From positions 1-5,903 of the forward strand of contig CAJWOB010000182.1 in the NCBI GenBank assembly GCA_913043885.1: 5,903 nucleotides of DNA, written 5' to 3'. The notes beneath the pieces were generated by a model. That model ran no database searches. It was not told the DNA's origin and worked only from the letters and a program-made list of their open reading frames with translations. Shown here piece by piece: positions 1 through 5,903 of the stretch; position 1 is the stretch's first letter, and each line of letters opens with the position of its first letter. This DNA comes from an uncultured Spirochaetaceae bacterium. Lineage in GTDB: Bacteria; Spirochaetota; Spirochaetia; SZUA-6; Bin103. The translations under genes and the position numbers were made by a program.

Positions 1-104
1 AGCCGGTCGAGGTGCGGCGTGCGGATCTCGCCGTTGCCGTTTGCCCCGAGGGCGTCCCAGCGCTGCTGGTCGGTGTAGAGGATGAGGATGTTTGGCCGTG
101 TCAC
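1..104 (-). CDS. Sulfatase, N-terminal fragment (runs off the window)
   Basis: The first 34 codons of a second sulfatase are visible, reading leftwards off the window edge. The GTG start at 104-102 gives MTRPNILILYTDQQRWDALG, followed by a stretch ending in RTPHLDRL. This is the standard opening of the alkaline-phosphatase-like sulfatase fold: a hydrophobic first strand (NILILY), then T-D-Q-Q, whose Asp is the first metal ligand in the family, then the TPHLDRL helix start. The GTG overlaps the TGA stop of the upstream sulfatase as GTGA, and no separate Shine-Dalgarno sequence is visible, so translational coupling within one operon is likely. No signal peptide precedes the fold, which suggests a cytoplasmic enzyme. 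The active-site formylglycine motif lies outside the window, so neither activity nor substrate can be judged. The family call is secure; anything finer is not. Confidence 0.9.
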   Translation of the reverse strand, partial: MTRPNILILYTDQQRWDALGANGNGEIRTPHLDR

Positions 105-1528
105 TCGTCGTCCAGGTACGTGCTCGCAGGATCGGTGCGCCCGAGGAACTGCTCGGGTGGATCGGTGGCGGTGACCCATTCGCGGATCAGCGCCAGGTCT
201 CTCCGCTTGGCGTTCATCCGTTCCTCGACGGCTTCGGGATCCCAGTCCGCGAGCAGCTCCTCGACCAGCGCGTCGCGCGTCGCAGCGAGACCGGGATCGG
301 CTGCCAGATCGGTGGTCTCGTCCGGGTCATCGCTCAAATTGAACAACTGCGGCGCATGACCGTGGTAGTACGCGAGCTTCCATTCGTCTCGACGGATCAT
401 CCGACAGGTCCATCCTTCATAAACGCAGTACTCGGACATAGCCATGTCCTCCCACGACGCGCGGGGATCGCTGAGCAGCGGCAGCAGGCTGCGACCGTGG
501 GATCGCGGCAGGGGCGGCGCGCCCAACGCGTCGAGCATGGTCGCATTGATGTCCAGGCTGCTGATCACCCGGCCACACGCAGATCCCGGTTCGATGACAC
601 CCGGCCACGACAGGATGGCCGGGACCCGCACCGAAGCCTCGTAGAAGCAGCGCTTCATCCACAGCCCGTGCTCCCCCACCATATCGCCATGGTCTGAGGT
701 GTAGATGACCAGGGTGTCGTCCTCGAACCCGTTATCGCGGAGCGCGTCCAGGATTCGACCGATCAGCCGGTCCATCGCGGTTACCAGTCCCCAGTAGGCG
801 GCGCGGGCGCGGAGGACGTCAGCGTCTGGCACCTGCTCGACACCTCCCCATGTACGCCACCAGCGGACGAAGGGGTGGAGCCCGTCGTCCCACGGATCCT
901 GCTGGACCGGCATCGTCATCCCCTCTCGGTAGAGGTCGAAGTCCTCTCTCCTCGCCACGTACGGCGCGTGGGGCAGGAGGAACCCGACCGAGAGGCAGAA
1001 CGGGTCGGTGCTGGTCCCGGCTCGAGACTTCACCCCCTCGCGGTTGATGAACTCGACAGCGGTGGCGGTCACCTCCTCGTCGTATACCTCGTAGGATGAC
1101 TGCCCCGCGCCGGACTCCTGTACCGCGCCGCGAATGTCCTTCGGGACACCTCCGTCGCCGGGAAAGTTGGAGGACATGTCGCCGACAGGACGCTCGGCGT
1201 AGCCATGCAGCTGATCGGTTCCCAGCGCGTGCATGCGCCCGGTGAGAACCGGACGGTATCCGGCGGCCCCCATGGCATGTGCGAAGGTCGGTACCGCCGA
1301 GTCCAAGATGTGGTCGTTGGTCCAGACGCCGATCTCGTGCGGGTGCTGTCCCGTGAGCATCGACATTCGGGAAGCCACGCATACCGGCGACGGGCAGTAG
1401 ATGTTATCCAGACGAACACCCCGCTCGGCAAGCGTGTCCAGATGCGGCGTATGGACGAGCGGATCGCCGTAGCAGCCGACGACGTAAGGGTTGTGCTGGT
1501 CGGAGTGTATGTAGAGCAGGTTCGGCAA
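101..1528 (-). CDS. Sulfatase, choline-sulfatase-like, cytoplasmic (475 aa)
   Basis: A complete sulfatase that hydrolyses sulfate esters with a formylglycine nucleophile. Seen in the sequence: the metal-binding Asp10 in YIHSDQ; the modification motif C50-V-A-S-R54 followed by MSMLTG; the GRMHALGTDQLHG segment (residues 97-109); the second metal site TSDHG at 277-281 (Asp279, His280) followed by Lys292; and the C-terminal LFNLSDDPDE strand (395-404). The order and the 475-residue length are normal for the family. The opening and the GRMH...DQLHG region resemble choline sulfatases (BetC type), which also lack signal peptides, but the natural substrate is unproven. The start is TTG at 1528: an in-frame TAG lies seven codons upstream and a GAGG (plus-strand 1534-1537) sits 5 bases before it. 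Residue 52 is Ala, not the usual Pro of CxPSR; family members with C/S-x-A-S-R are known. The gene is followed by a second sulfatase overlapping by 4 bases. Confidence 0.94.
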   Translation of the reverse strand: MPNLLYIHSDQHNPYVVGCYGDPLVHTPHLDTLAERGVRLDNIYCPSPVCVASRMSMLTGQHPHEIGVWTNDHILDSAVPTFAHAMGAAGYRPVLTGRMHALGTDQLHGYAERPVGDMSSNFPGDGGVPKDIRGAVQESGAGQSSYEVYDEEVTATAVEFINREGVKSRAGTSTDPFCLSVGFLLPHAPYVARREDFDLYREGMTMPVQQDPWDDGLHPFVRWWRTWGGVEQVPDADVLRARAAYWGLVTAMDRLIGRILDALRDNGFEDDTLVIYTSDHGDMVGEHGLWMKRCFYEASVRVPAILSWPGVIEPGSACGRVISSLDINATMLDALGAPPLPRSHGRSLLPLLSDPRASWEDMAMSEYCVYEGWTCRMIRRDEWKLAYYHGHAPQLFNLSDDPDETTDLAADPGLAATRDALVEELLADWDPEAVEERMNAKRRDLALIREWVTATDPPEQFLGRTDPASTYLDDE

Positions 1529-1656
1529 GGCAGCCTCAGTACGCCGCTAACCTGCGGGAGCCAAGCGGCGACACGATACTGCGACGGACGCCGGCAAGGG
1601 TCAAAGGAGCTGCGGCCGCTACATGCTTCACGCTCCTTGGCGCACCCTGCAGCGCT
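1529..1656. other. Divergent intergenic region
   Basis: These 128 bases separate the leftward sulfatase operon from the rightward sialidase-like gene, so promoters for both directions should lie here. I see no convincing sigma-70 -35/-10 pair or operator. An AAAGGAG at 1603-1609 looks like a Shine-Dalgarno sequence, but it is 47 bases before the chosen ATG at 1657 and precedes only an out-of-frame ATG at 1623 whose product resembles nothing. Confidence 0.4.
1534..1537 (-). promoter_or_regulatory. Ribosome binding site of the complete sulfatase
   Basis: The minus strand reads TGAGG followed by 5 bases and then TTG. The Shine-Dalgarno-like GAGG supports the non-AUG start at 1528, since there is no ATG or GTG between the upstream in-frame TAG and the first conserved residues (PNLLYIH). 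Confidence 0.5.
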
Positions 1657-2762
1657 ATGCGTGTGGTGGACAGCGGCATCGTGGGCAACGGCGAGAGCGG
1701 CGCCACGCCGCGAGCGCGGTCGGACTGTGCCTTCACCACCGTCAGTCTGATCGACGATGCAACGCTGGTGGTCTGCTTTCGCCGCGGAGAGGGTCGTGAC
1801 TACGCCGACGGACTGATGTCGACGTACGTGAGCCAAGACCTCGGCCGCACCTGGGAAGCGCGGGAGGTCGACGCCGCCGGCAACCACCTCGGCGAGCCGG
1901 GAGAGCTTCGCGGTCGCTCCATCGCCCGCCTCTCGGATGGCGAGATAGTCGAGACCGGCCTGTCGATCGATTCACCGCAGCTCGGGCAGCCATTCGTGCA
2001 TCCAGAAACGACAGGGCTACTGCCCATGCACATCGTCCACCGCCGCTCGGTCGACGGCGGCCGGTCGTGGGGTGAATGGAAGCGCATGGACACGGCGGCC
2101 TCGCCCTGTTCGATGGCGGTCCTGGAGCTCGCCGATGGCGTGCTGGCGCAGCCCTACGAGTGCTAGAAGGAGTACGAGGAACCAGCCACCGGCACCGCAA
2201 GCCGCCTACCTGCGGCTGTCCTTTGACCGCGGCGACACGTGGCCGGAGTGGCAGCTGGTAGCCCCCGCCGAGGGCACCTACTACTGGGATCAGCGGATCG
2301 CTATCGCTCCCGACGAAGGCCGGCTGGCGGCGATGTTCTGGACCCACGACAGCCGCAGCCACTCGCATCGCGACAGCCACCTCAGCTGGGGCTCACCGGA
2401 CGGAACGGAGTGGAGGGAGCCGGTCGGTACCGAACTCCCGGGGCAACACACGCAGCCACTGGCGCTGGGCGGCGAGCGCCTGCTCGCCATCTATCCTCGC
2501 CGCGACGAAGAGCCGGGTATCGTGCTGTCCCACAGCCGCGACTCCGGAGCCACCTGGCTGCGGGGAGAGGAACCTATGGCTGTACCGCCACGGTGGCAGC
2601 GCCGAGGCGGGCTCATTGGCTAGCGAGACGCTACACGCAACCTGGCGGGACATGAGTGGCTGGACCTTCGGACACCCCCGCTGCGTTCTGATCGAGCCAG
2701 GGGTGGTGTTTGCCGTCTACCGTGCGGGGGGCAACGTGCACTGGACGCTCGTGGAGGTGTGA
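1657..2762 (+). pseudogene. Sialidase-like (Asp-box/BNR) glycosidase, broken by a stop and two frame changes
   Basis: A six-bladed-propeller sialidase-family protein (exo-glycosidase, GH33-like) that can be read only across three frames. Frame 1, from ATG 1657, opens with a typical MRVVDSGIVGNGESG and an FRRG arginine segment. It carries Asp boxes SQDLGRTW (1831-1854) and SVDGGRSW (2047-2070), then hits TAG at 2164-2166 within a QPYEC-stop-KEYEEP context; a TGG-to-TAG change would explain it. Homology resumes in frame 2 from about 2186-2200 with Asp boxes SFDRGDTW (2219-2242) and SRDSGATW (2534-2557) and a WDQRI motif. It moves to frame 3 within about 2558-2576, near a GGGG run, and ends with FGHPR and VHWTLVEV before TGA at 2760-2762. 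Both shifts equal one extra base or two lost bases. The composite is about 368 codons, a normal length. No ribosome binding site stands out. Sialic acid specificity is not established; many relatives in environmental bacteria have unknown substrates. Sequencing error is an alternative to true decay. Confidence 0.85.
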
Positions 2763-2766
2763 CCAT

Positions 2767-2798
2767 GGCACCACCCCACGGACGCCTCTGTGCCTTTT
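2767..2798 (+). terminator. Weak candidate terminator after the sialidase-like gene
   Basis: GGCAC (2767-2771) can pair with GTGCC (2790-2794) and is followed by TTTT (2795-2798), just after the TGA of the broken gene. The stem has only 5 pairs and the loop is 18 bases, so this is a marginal hairpin that may have no function. Confidence 0.2.
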
Positions 2799-2850
2799 AA
2801 TAGAGGGTTCGCACGGGTGATGATCGACCCGATGCAGACGCTCGACCGCC

Positions 2851-2857
2851 GGAGAGG
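2851..2857 (+). promoter_or_regulatory. Ribosome binding site of the PhyH-family gene
   Basis: GGAGAGG ends 8 bases before the TTG at 2866. It fixes this non-AUG codon as the start, because no ATG or GTG exists in frame between the upstream TGA (2821-2823) and the conserved N-terminus. Confidence 0.65.
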
Positions 2858-2865
2858 CTCAGACT

Positions 2866-3687
2866 TTGGCGCTACTTGAGCCACTAACCGAGGAGGCGCT
2901 GATCCCCGTCCTCGAGGAGTTCTACCAGAACGGCGCGACCATCATTCGCGGCGTGCTGTCGAGGGCGGAGTGTGAGGCGATCTGTTCCCGGGTGGATCAG
3001 GTATTCGCCGAACCGCACTTCGTCAACATGCGGAACGTCAAGCTCGACACTCCGCCCAACGACCGCGACCCCATCGTCGTGCACCGGCTGTTCGAATGCG
3101 ACCGGTTGTTTCGCGACCTACTGGTGCGGGAGCCGATCATATCCATCGCAGAGACGGTGCTGGGGCCCCAATGCCACTGCATTGCGCAGGGCTGCATCCT
3201 CAACCGGCAGGACTTCGGCATCAACAGCTTCCATGTGGACGACAATCTGGAGTTCCCCATCACTAATGACGCGGTGCCGCGCCACCGCGCTGACGTGCGC
3301 ATGCCGGTGCTACGCATGTCGGTTCAGATCGCGCTGACCGACCAGGACGAGGGCCGCTACGGACCCAGCCAGTTCGTGCCTGGCAGCAACTACTCCGGCC
3401 GGCAGCCCAACGATCCGGAGAACCCGAGCTTCAACGGTCAGGGGCCTATCTCGCTGCTGATGAAGGCGGGCGACCTGTACCTACTGAATGGGCAGACCTG
3501 GCACCGTGGGGCCCCCAACACCTCAGACCGGGTGCGCTACCTGTTCCATCAGGTGTACGGCCAACGCTTCGTCGCGCAACGCTTCTGGCCCTATCTCAAC
3601 TATCACATGCCGGAGCACGTCCTGGACGGGGCGGGCGAACGGCTGCTGCGGGTGCTCGGCAAACATCCCGAGATGTCCTACGGCTAG
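2866..3687 (+). CDS. Phytanoyl-CoA dioxygenase (PhyH) family oxygenase (273 aa)
   Basis: An Fe(II)/2-oxoglutarate-dependent oxygenase of the PhyH family, expected to hydroxylate a small organic substrate while decarboxylating 2-oxoglutarate. The N-terminal helix region ends in NGATIIRGVLSRAEC (22-36), the usual 'dG..v..gvls..ec' opening. The iron-binding triad is visible as H123-V-D125 in NSFHVDDNLEF and the distal H213 in QTWHRGAPN. R222 or R224 (SDRVRY) is the likely 2-oxoglutarate carboxylate anchor. YGPSQFVPGSNYSGR (165-179) matches the family's 'G.l.fvPGSH..g.' strand, with Asn in place of the common His. Length is normal and the double-stranded beta-helix core looks complete, so it should be active. 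The start is TTG, supported by GGAGAGG. It is probably cotranscribed with the FAD oxidoreductase that begins 46 bases downstream. Substrate is unassigned: the family covers phytanoyl-CoA, ectoine, phosphonates and many unknowns. Confidence 0.93.
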   Translation: MALLEPLTEEALIPVLEEFYQNGATIIRGVLSRAECEAICSRVDQVFAEPHFVNMRNVKLDTPPNDRDPIVVHRLFECDRLFRDLLVREPIISIAETVLGPQCHCIAQGCILNRQDFGINSFHVDDNLEFPITNDAVPRHRADVRMPVLRMSVQIALTDQDEGRYGPSQFVPGSNYSGRQPNDPENPSFNGQGPISLLMKAGDLYLLNGQTWHRGAPNTSDRVRYLFHQVYGQRFVAQRFWPYLNYHMPEHVLDGAGERLLRVLGKHPEMSYG

Positions 3688-3733
3688 CGCAGGGCGCGCT
3701 GGACCACGGACGCCGGCCACAAAGCGACCGGTC

Positions 3734-3946
3734 TTGGTAGCTAGCGGCGAGCCCTACTGGCTCGACATCGAACGACCGCGTTACCCGGCTCTGAGCGGTG
3801 CTGAAACGGCGGACGTTATGGTCGTCGGCGCGGGCATCTTCGGCCTCAAGCTGGCCGAACTGCTGTCGGATTCAGGAGCGACCGTCGTAGTCCTCGAGCG
3901 GGGCCGGGTCGGCGCCGGTGCCTCGTCGCGTAATCAGGGCACGATT
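3734..3946 (+). CDS. FAD-dependent oxidoreductase (DAO type), N-terminal part only
   Basis: About 71 codons of a D-amino-acid-oxidase/sarcosine-oxidase-like flavoenzyme. From a TTG at 3734 the protein has SGEPYWLDIERPRYPALSG, the aromatic-rich leader common in this subfamily. The dinucleotide-binding motif G32-A-G-I-F-G37 follows in VVGAGIFGLKLAELL, then VVVLE55R, whose Glu binds the FAD ribose, then VGAGASSRNQG (59-69), the conserved turn near the flavin. A full enzyme would have about 350-450 residues including a substrate domain. Here the family pattern stops near residue 70, and the frame continues into an unrelated FG-GAP/VCBS protein. It cannot be a working oxidase as it stands. There is no good Shine-Dalgarno before the TTG, so the exact start is uncertain; the frame is open upstream to the PhyH stop region. 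Position just after the PhyH gene suggests a shared catabolic operon in the original genome. Confidence 0.78.
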
Positions 3947-5903
3947 ACCGAGGCGGCGGCCGCCGCCCACGACGCGCCCGCCGCCGCTTGCTCCGGCGGG
4001 TGCTGCGGGGACGGGCAGGTGTGTCTGCTCGACGCGTGCACCGACCCGGGCGCCGCCTGCGCCAGCCCCCTCGACTGCCCCGAGGGTCAGTACTGCGAAG
4101 CCAGCATCGGTCGCTGCCTGCCGCGGGTGACCTCGGCCGACGAGTGCGAGTACCGCCCCACGGTCGGCGACTTCGAGATCCAGGTGGAGTGGCATTGGGC
4201 GAACGATCCCGACGTCCGGCCTCTGCACGACCAGGTGATGTCGACCCCGATGGTCGCGAACCTGAACGACGACAACGGCGATGGGCGCATCGACCAGAAC
4301 GACATCCCCGACGTGGTCTTCAACACCTTCCGCGCCGGTTCCCCCGACACCGGAGGGGCATCGGTCTATGGGGCCGACGGCGTGCTGCGGGCCATCTCCG
4401 GCGCCGACGGCTCGCGGCTGTGGCCCACCGCGGAGCCGGCATACGCCACCCACCCTTCCCTCGAGGTGGCCATCGCCGACATCCGGCCCGACTCTCCCGG
4501 CCCGGAGATCGTGGGCTGCGCCTTCGACCCGGGGACGACCTTCGGGGCCGACCGGCTCACCATCTTCTCCGCGCAGGGGGACATCCTGCACCGCTTCTCC
4601 GAGGGGCCCATCGTGGGCTGCGGTCGCCCGGCCATCGCCGACATGAACGGCGACGGGGTCGCCGAGATCGTGGTCGCCAACACCATCGTGCAGGCCGACG
4701 GCTCGGGTTTCGTGACCGCCCCCCTGCGGGGCTCCTCGGCCATCGCCGCGATCTACGACGTGACCGGCGACGGCGACCTCGAGCTCATCGGCATCAACGG
4801 CGTCGCGCGGGCCGACGGCACCGTGGTCTGGCAAGCGGACACGTTCGTCGGCGAAGGAGGCTACGTGGCCATCGCCGACATGGACCTCGACGGGGACCCC
4901 GACGTGGTCGCCACCAGCTCCACTTCCCACGCGGTGACCGTCCGCGACGGAGCGACCGGGGAGCTGCTCGCCGGCCCCACCGAGATCACCCCCACCGGCG
5001 ACCCCTCCATCAGCGCCCGGGTGGCGGCCATCATGGCCGCGCGCCCCGACCGCGACGCCCTCTCCGGTGGCGGCGCGCCCACCATCGCCAACTTCGACGA
5101 CGACCCCGAGCCGGAGATCGCCCTGGCCGGCGGCTACGCCTACGCGGTCCTCGAGAACGACCTGAGCCGCAAGTGGTTCTTCGAGACCCAGGACACCTCG
5201 AGCCGGGCCACCGGCTCCAGCGTGTTCGACTTCGAAGGGGACGGAGTGGCGGAGGTCCTCTACAACGACGAGCGCTTCTTCCGCGCGTTCCGGGGCCCCA
5301 GCGGCGCGGTGTACCTCGAGCGCTGCAACACCAGCGGCACCCTCACCGAGTACCCCATCGTGGTCGACGTGGACAACGACGACCACGCCGAGATCGTGCT
5401 CGCCGCGAACAACTACGCCTTCTCCCAGTGCAGCGACGGCTCCGCCTCGAGCACCGGCATCTGGGCCTTCGGCCACCCGGACAACCAGTGGGTACGCACG
5501 CGGCGCATCTGGAACCAGCACAGCTACCACGTCACCAACATCAACGAAGACGGCACCCTGCCGGCGCGTGAGGCGCCCAACTACGCCGACCCCCGGCTCA
5601 ACAACTTCCGGCAGAACGTACAGCCCGATGGGCTCTTCGATGCGCCCGACCTCGTGCTCCGCGATCTGGCCTTCAGCACCTCCGAGTGCAGCGGCGCGCT
5701 CGTGCTCCGGGTGCGGGTGCTCAACGCCGGTCGCGCCGGCGCGCCCGCGGGGGTCCCGGTGAGCTTCTACGTCGACGGTACGTTCCTGGCGCGCACCACC
5801 ACCACGCGACCGCTGCTGGCGGGCGCCAGTGAAGTGGTCGAGGTGCGGCTCGAGGACGTGGTGTCCGGCACCCCCTACGCGATCACCGCCGTTCTCAACG
5901 ATC
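3947..5903 (+). CDS. Cysteine-rich FG-GAP/VCBS-repeat surface protein with C-terminal CARDB-like domain (both ends incomplete)
   Basis: The frame entered from the oxidoreductase fragment stays open to the window edge. Residues are numbered from the TTG at 3734. An Ala-rich stretch leads into a cysteine-rich segment (nine Cys between 86 and 128, including DCPEGQYCEASIGRC). A seven-to-eight-bladed FG-GAP/VCBS propeller follows, with Ca-binding-like loops: NLNDDNGDGRID (176-187), IADMNGDGVAE (from 301), DVTGDGDLE (from 342), IADMDLDGDPD (from 380), IANFDDDPEPE (from 451), FDFEGDGVAE (from about 498) and DVDNDDHAE (from about 544). After a WNQHSYHVTNINEDG segment, a CARDB-like beta-sandwich begins near 5648 (LVLRVRVLNAGRAG). 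Such proteins are secreted or outer-surface adhesion or scaffold proteins, common in Myxococcota. The expected signal peptide or lipobox is absent, so its true N-terminus is missing. Codons end almost always in G or C, unlike the genes to the left. Exact function unknown. Confidence 0.82.
3952..3967. repeat. 16-base perfect GC palindrome at the gene junction
   Basis: GGCGGCGGCCGCCGCC equals its own reverse complement and contains a NotI recognition sequence (GCGGCCGC, 3956-3963). It lies just where the flavoenzyme pattern ends and the Ala-rich start of the FG-GAP/VCBS protein begins. It may simply be Ala codons (GCG/GCC), but a self-complementary GC block is also a plausible site for template switching, ligation or misassembly. 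Confidence 0.6.

Noticed and set aside
92..697. 201-codon plus-strand open frame
   Set aside because: It lies antisense to the sulfatase, which has complete catalytic motifs; the translation resembles no family.
1603..1625. AAAGGAG followed by ATG at 1623 as a start for the glycosidase
   Set aside because: The ATG is in a different frame from the MRVVDSGIVG opening, its product shows no family pattern, and the spacing of 13 bases is long.
1069..1887. 272-codon minus-strand open frame bridging the divergent intergenic region
   Set aside because: It is out of frame with the sulfatase and antisense to the sialidase-like gene; its Arg/Ser-rich translation has no conserved pattern.
2164..2166. 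TAG as a recoded (pyrrolysine or readthrough) codon
   Set aside because: Readthrough alone would not restore the protein because two separate frame changes follow, and nothing else in the window suggests recoding.
2763..2865. Small gene in the gap before the PhyH gene
   Set aside because: The only ATG-led frame (from 2765) stops after about a dozen codons and no coding pattern is visible.
2619..3746. GCTAGCG repeated near 2619, 3683 and 3740
   Set aside because: It is only 6-8 bases long, partly made of stop or near-start codon context, with irregular spacing; chance is sufficient.
3872..5530. Long 552-codon open frame on the minus strand
   Set aside because: It is antisense to the FG-GAP/VCBS protein, whose Asp-rich repeats and plus-strand wobble bias are clear. 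Its Val/Gly/Asp/Arg-rich translation is what GC-rich antisense frames give, with no recognisable domain.
3988..5571. 527-codon plus-strand open frame rich in Arg, Pro and Gly
   Set aside because: It is the shifted frame of the same FG-GAP/VCBS gene. The composition is a GC artefact and the correct frame lacks a stop through the window end.

Overview
The window appears to hold pieces of two different genomes, or one strongly mosaic locus. From position 1 to about 3946, GC is moderately high and codon choice is mixed, with many A- and T-ending codons. The genes there are sulfatases, an Asp-box sialidase-like glycosidase, a phytanoyl-CoA dioxygenase-like oxygenase and the first part of an FAD-dependent amine/amino-acid oxidoreductase. 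That combination is familiar from uncultured, often sponge- or marine-associated bacteria with large sulfatase and PhyH repertoires (Poribacteria-, Latescibacterota- or Chloroflexota-like lineages). This assignment is inference from gene content only. From about 3950 to the end, GC rises sharply and nearly every codon ends in G or C. The protein there is a cysteine-rich, FG-GAP/VCBS-repeat surface protein of a style typical of Myxococcota.

Layout. On the minus strand, a complete choline-sulfatase-like sulfatase (1528 to 101) runs into a second sulfatase, cut by the window edge, through a 4-base GTGA stop/start overlap. Divergently, on the plus strand, a sialidase-like gene (1657-2762) is broken by one nonsense codon and two frame changes. 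Read in three successive frames it still shows four Asp boxes and a normal C-terminus. Next is an intact PhyH-family dioxygenase (2866-3687), preceded by a clear ribosome binding site, and then the start of an FAD-dependent oxidoreductase (from 3734). After about 70 codons the oxidoreductase stops matching its family, and the same reading frame continues without a stop into the FG-GAP/VCBS protein to the end of the window. A 16-base perfect GC palindrome lies at this transition.

How the genes could work together. The left part looks like a small catabolic island for sulfated, possibly sialylated or otherwise decorated, organic compounds: two sulfatases to remove sulfate, a glycosidase (now apparently inactive), and two redox enzymes for processing released small molecules. 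The intact sulfatase has no signal peptide, so it probably acts on imported substrates in the cytoplasm. The VCBS protein has no visible functional link to this island. The most economical reading is that a chimeric join (assembly, amplification or cloning artefact, or a true recombination) puts it here. No RNA genes, CRISPR arrays or insertion sequences were seen.
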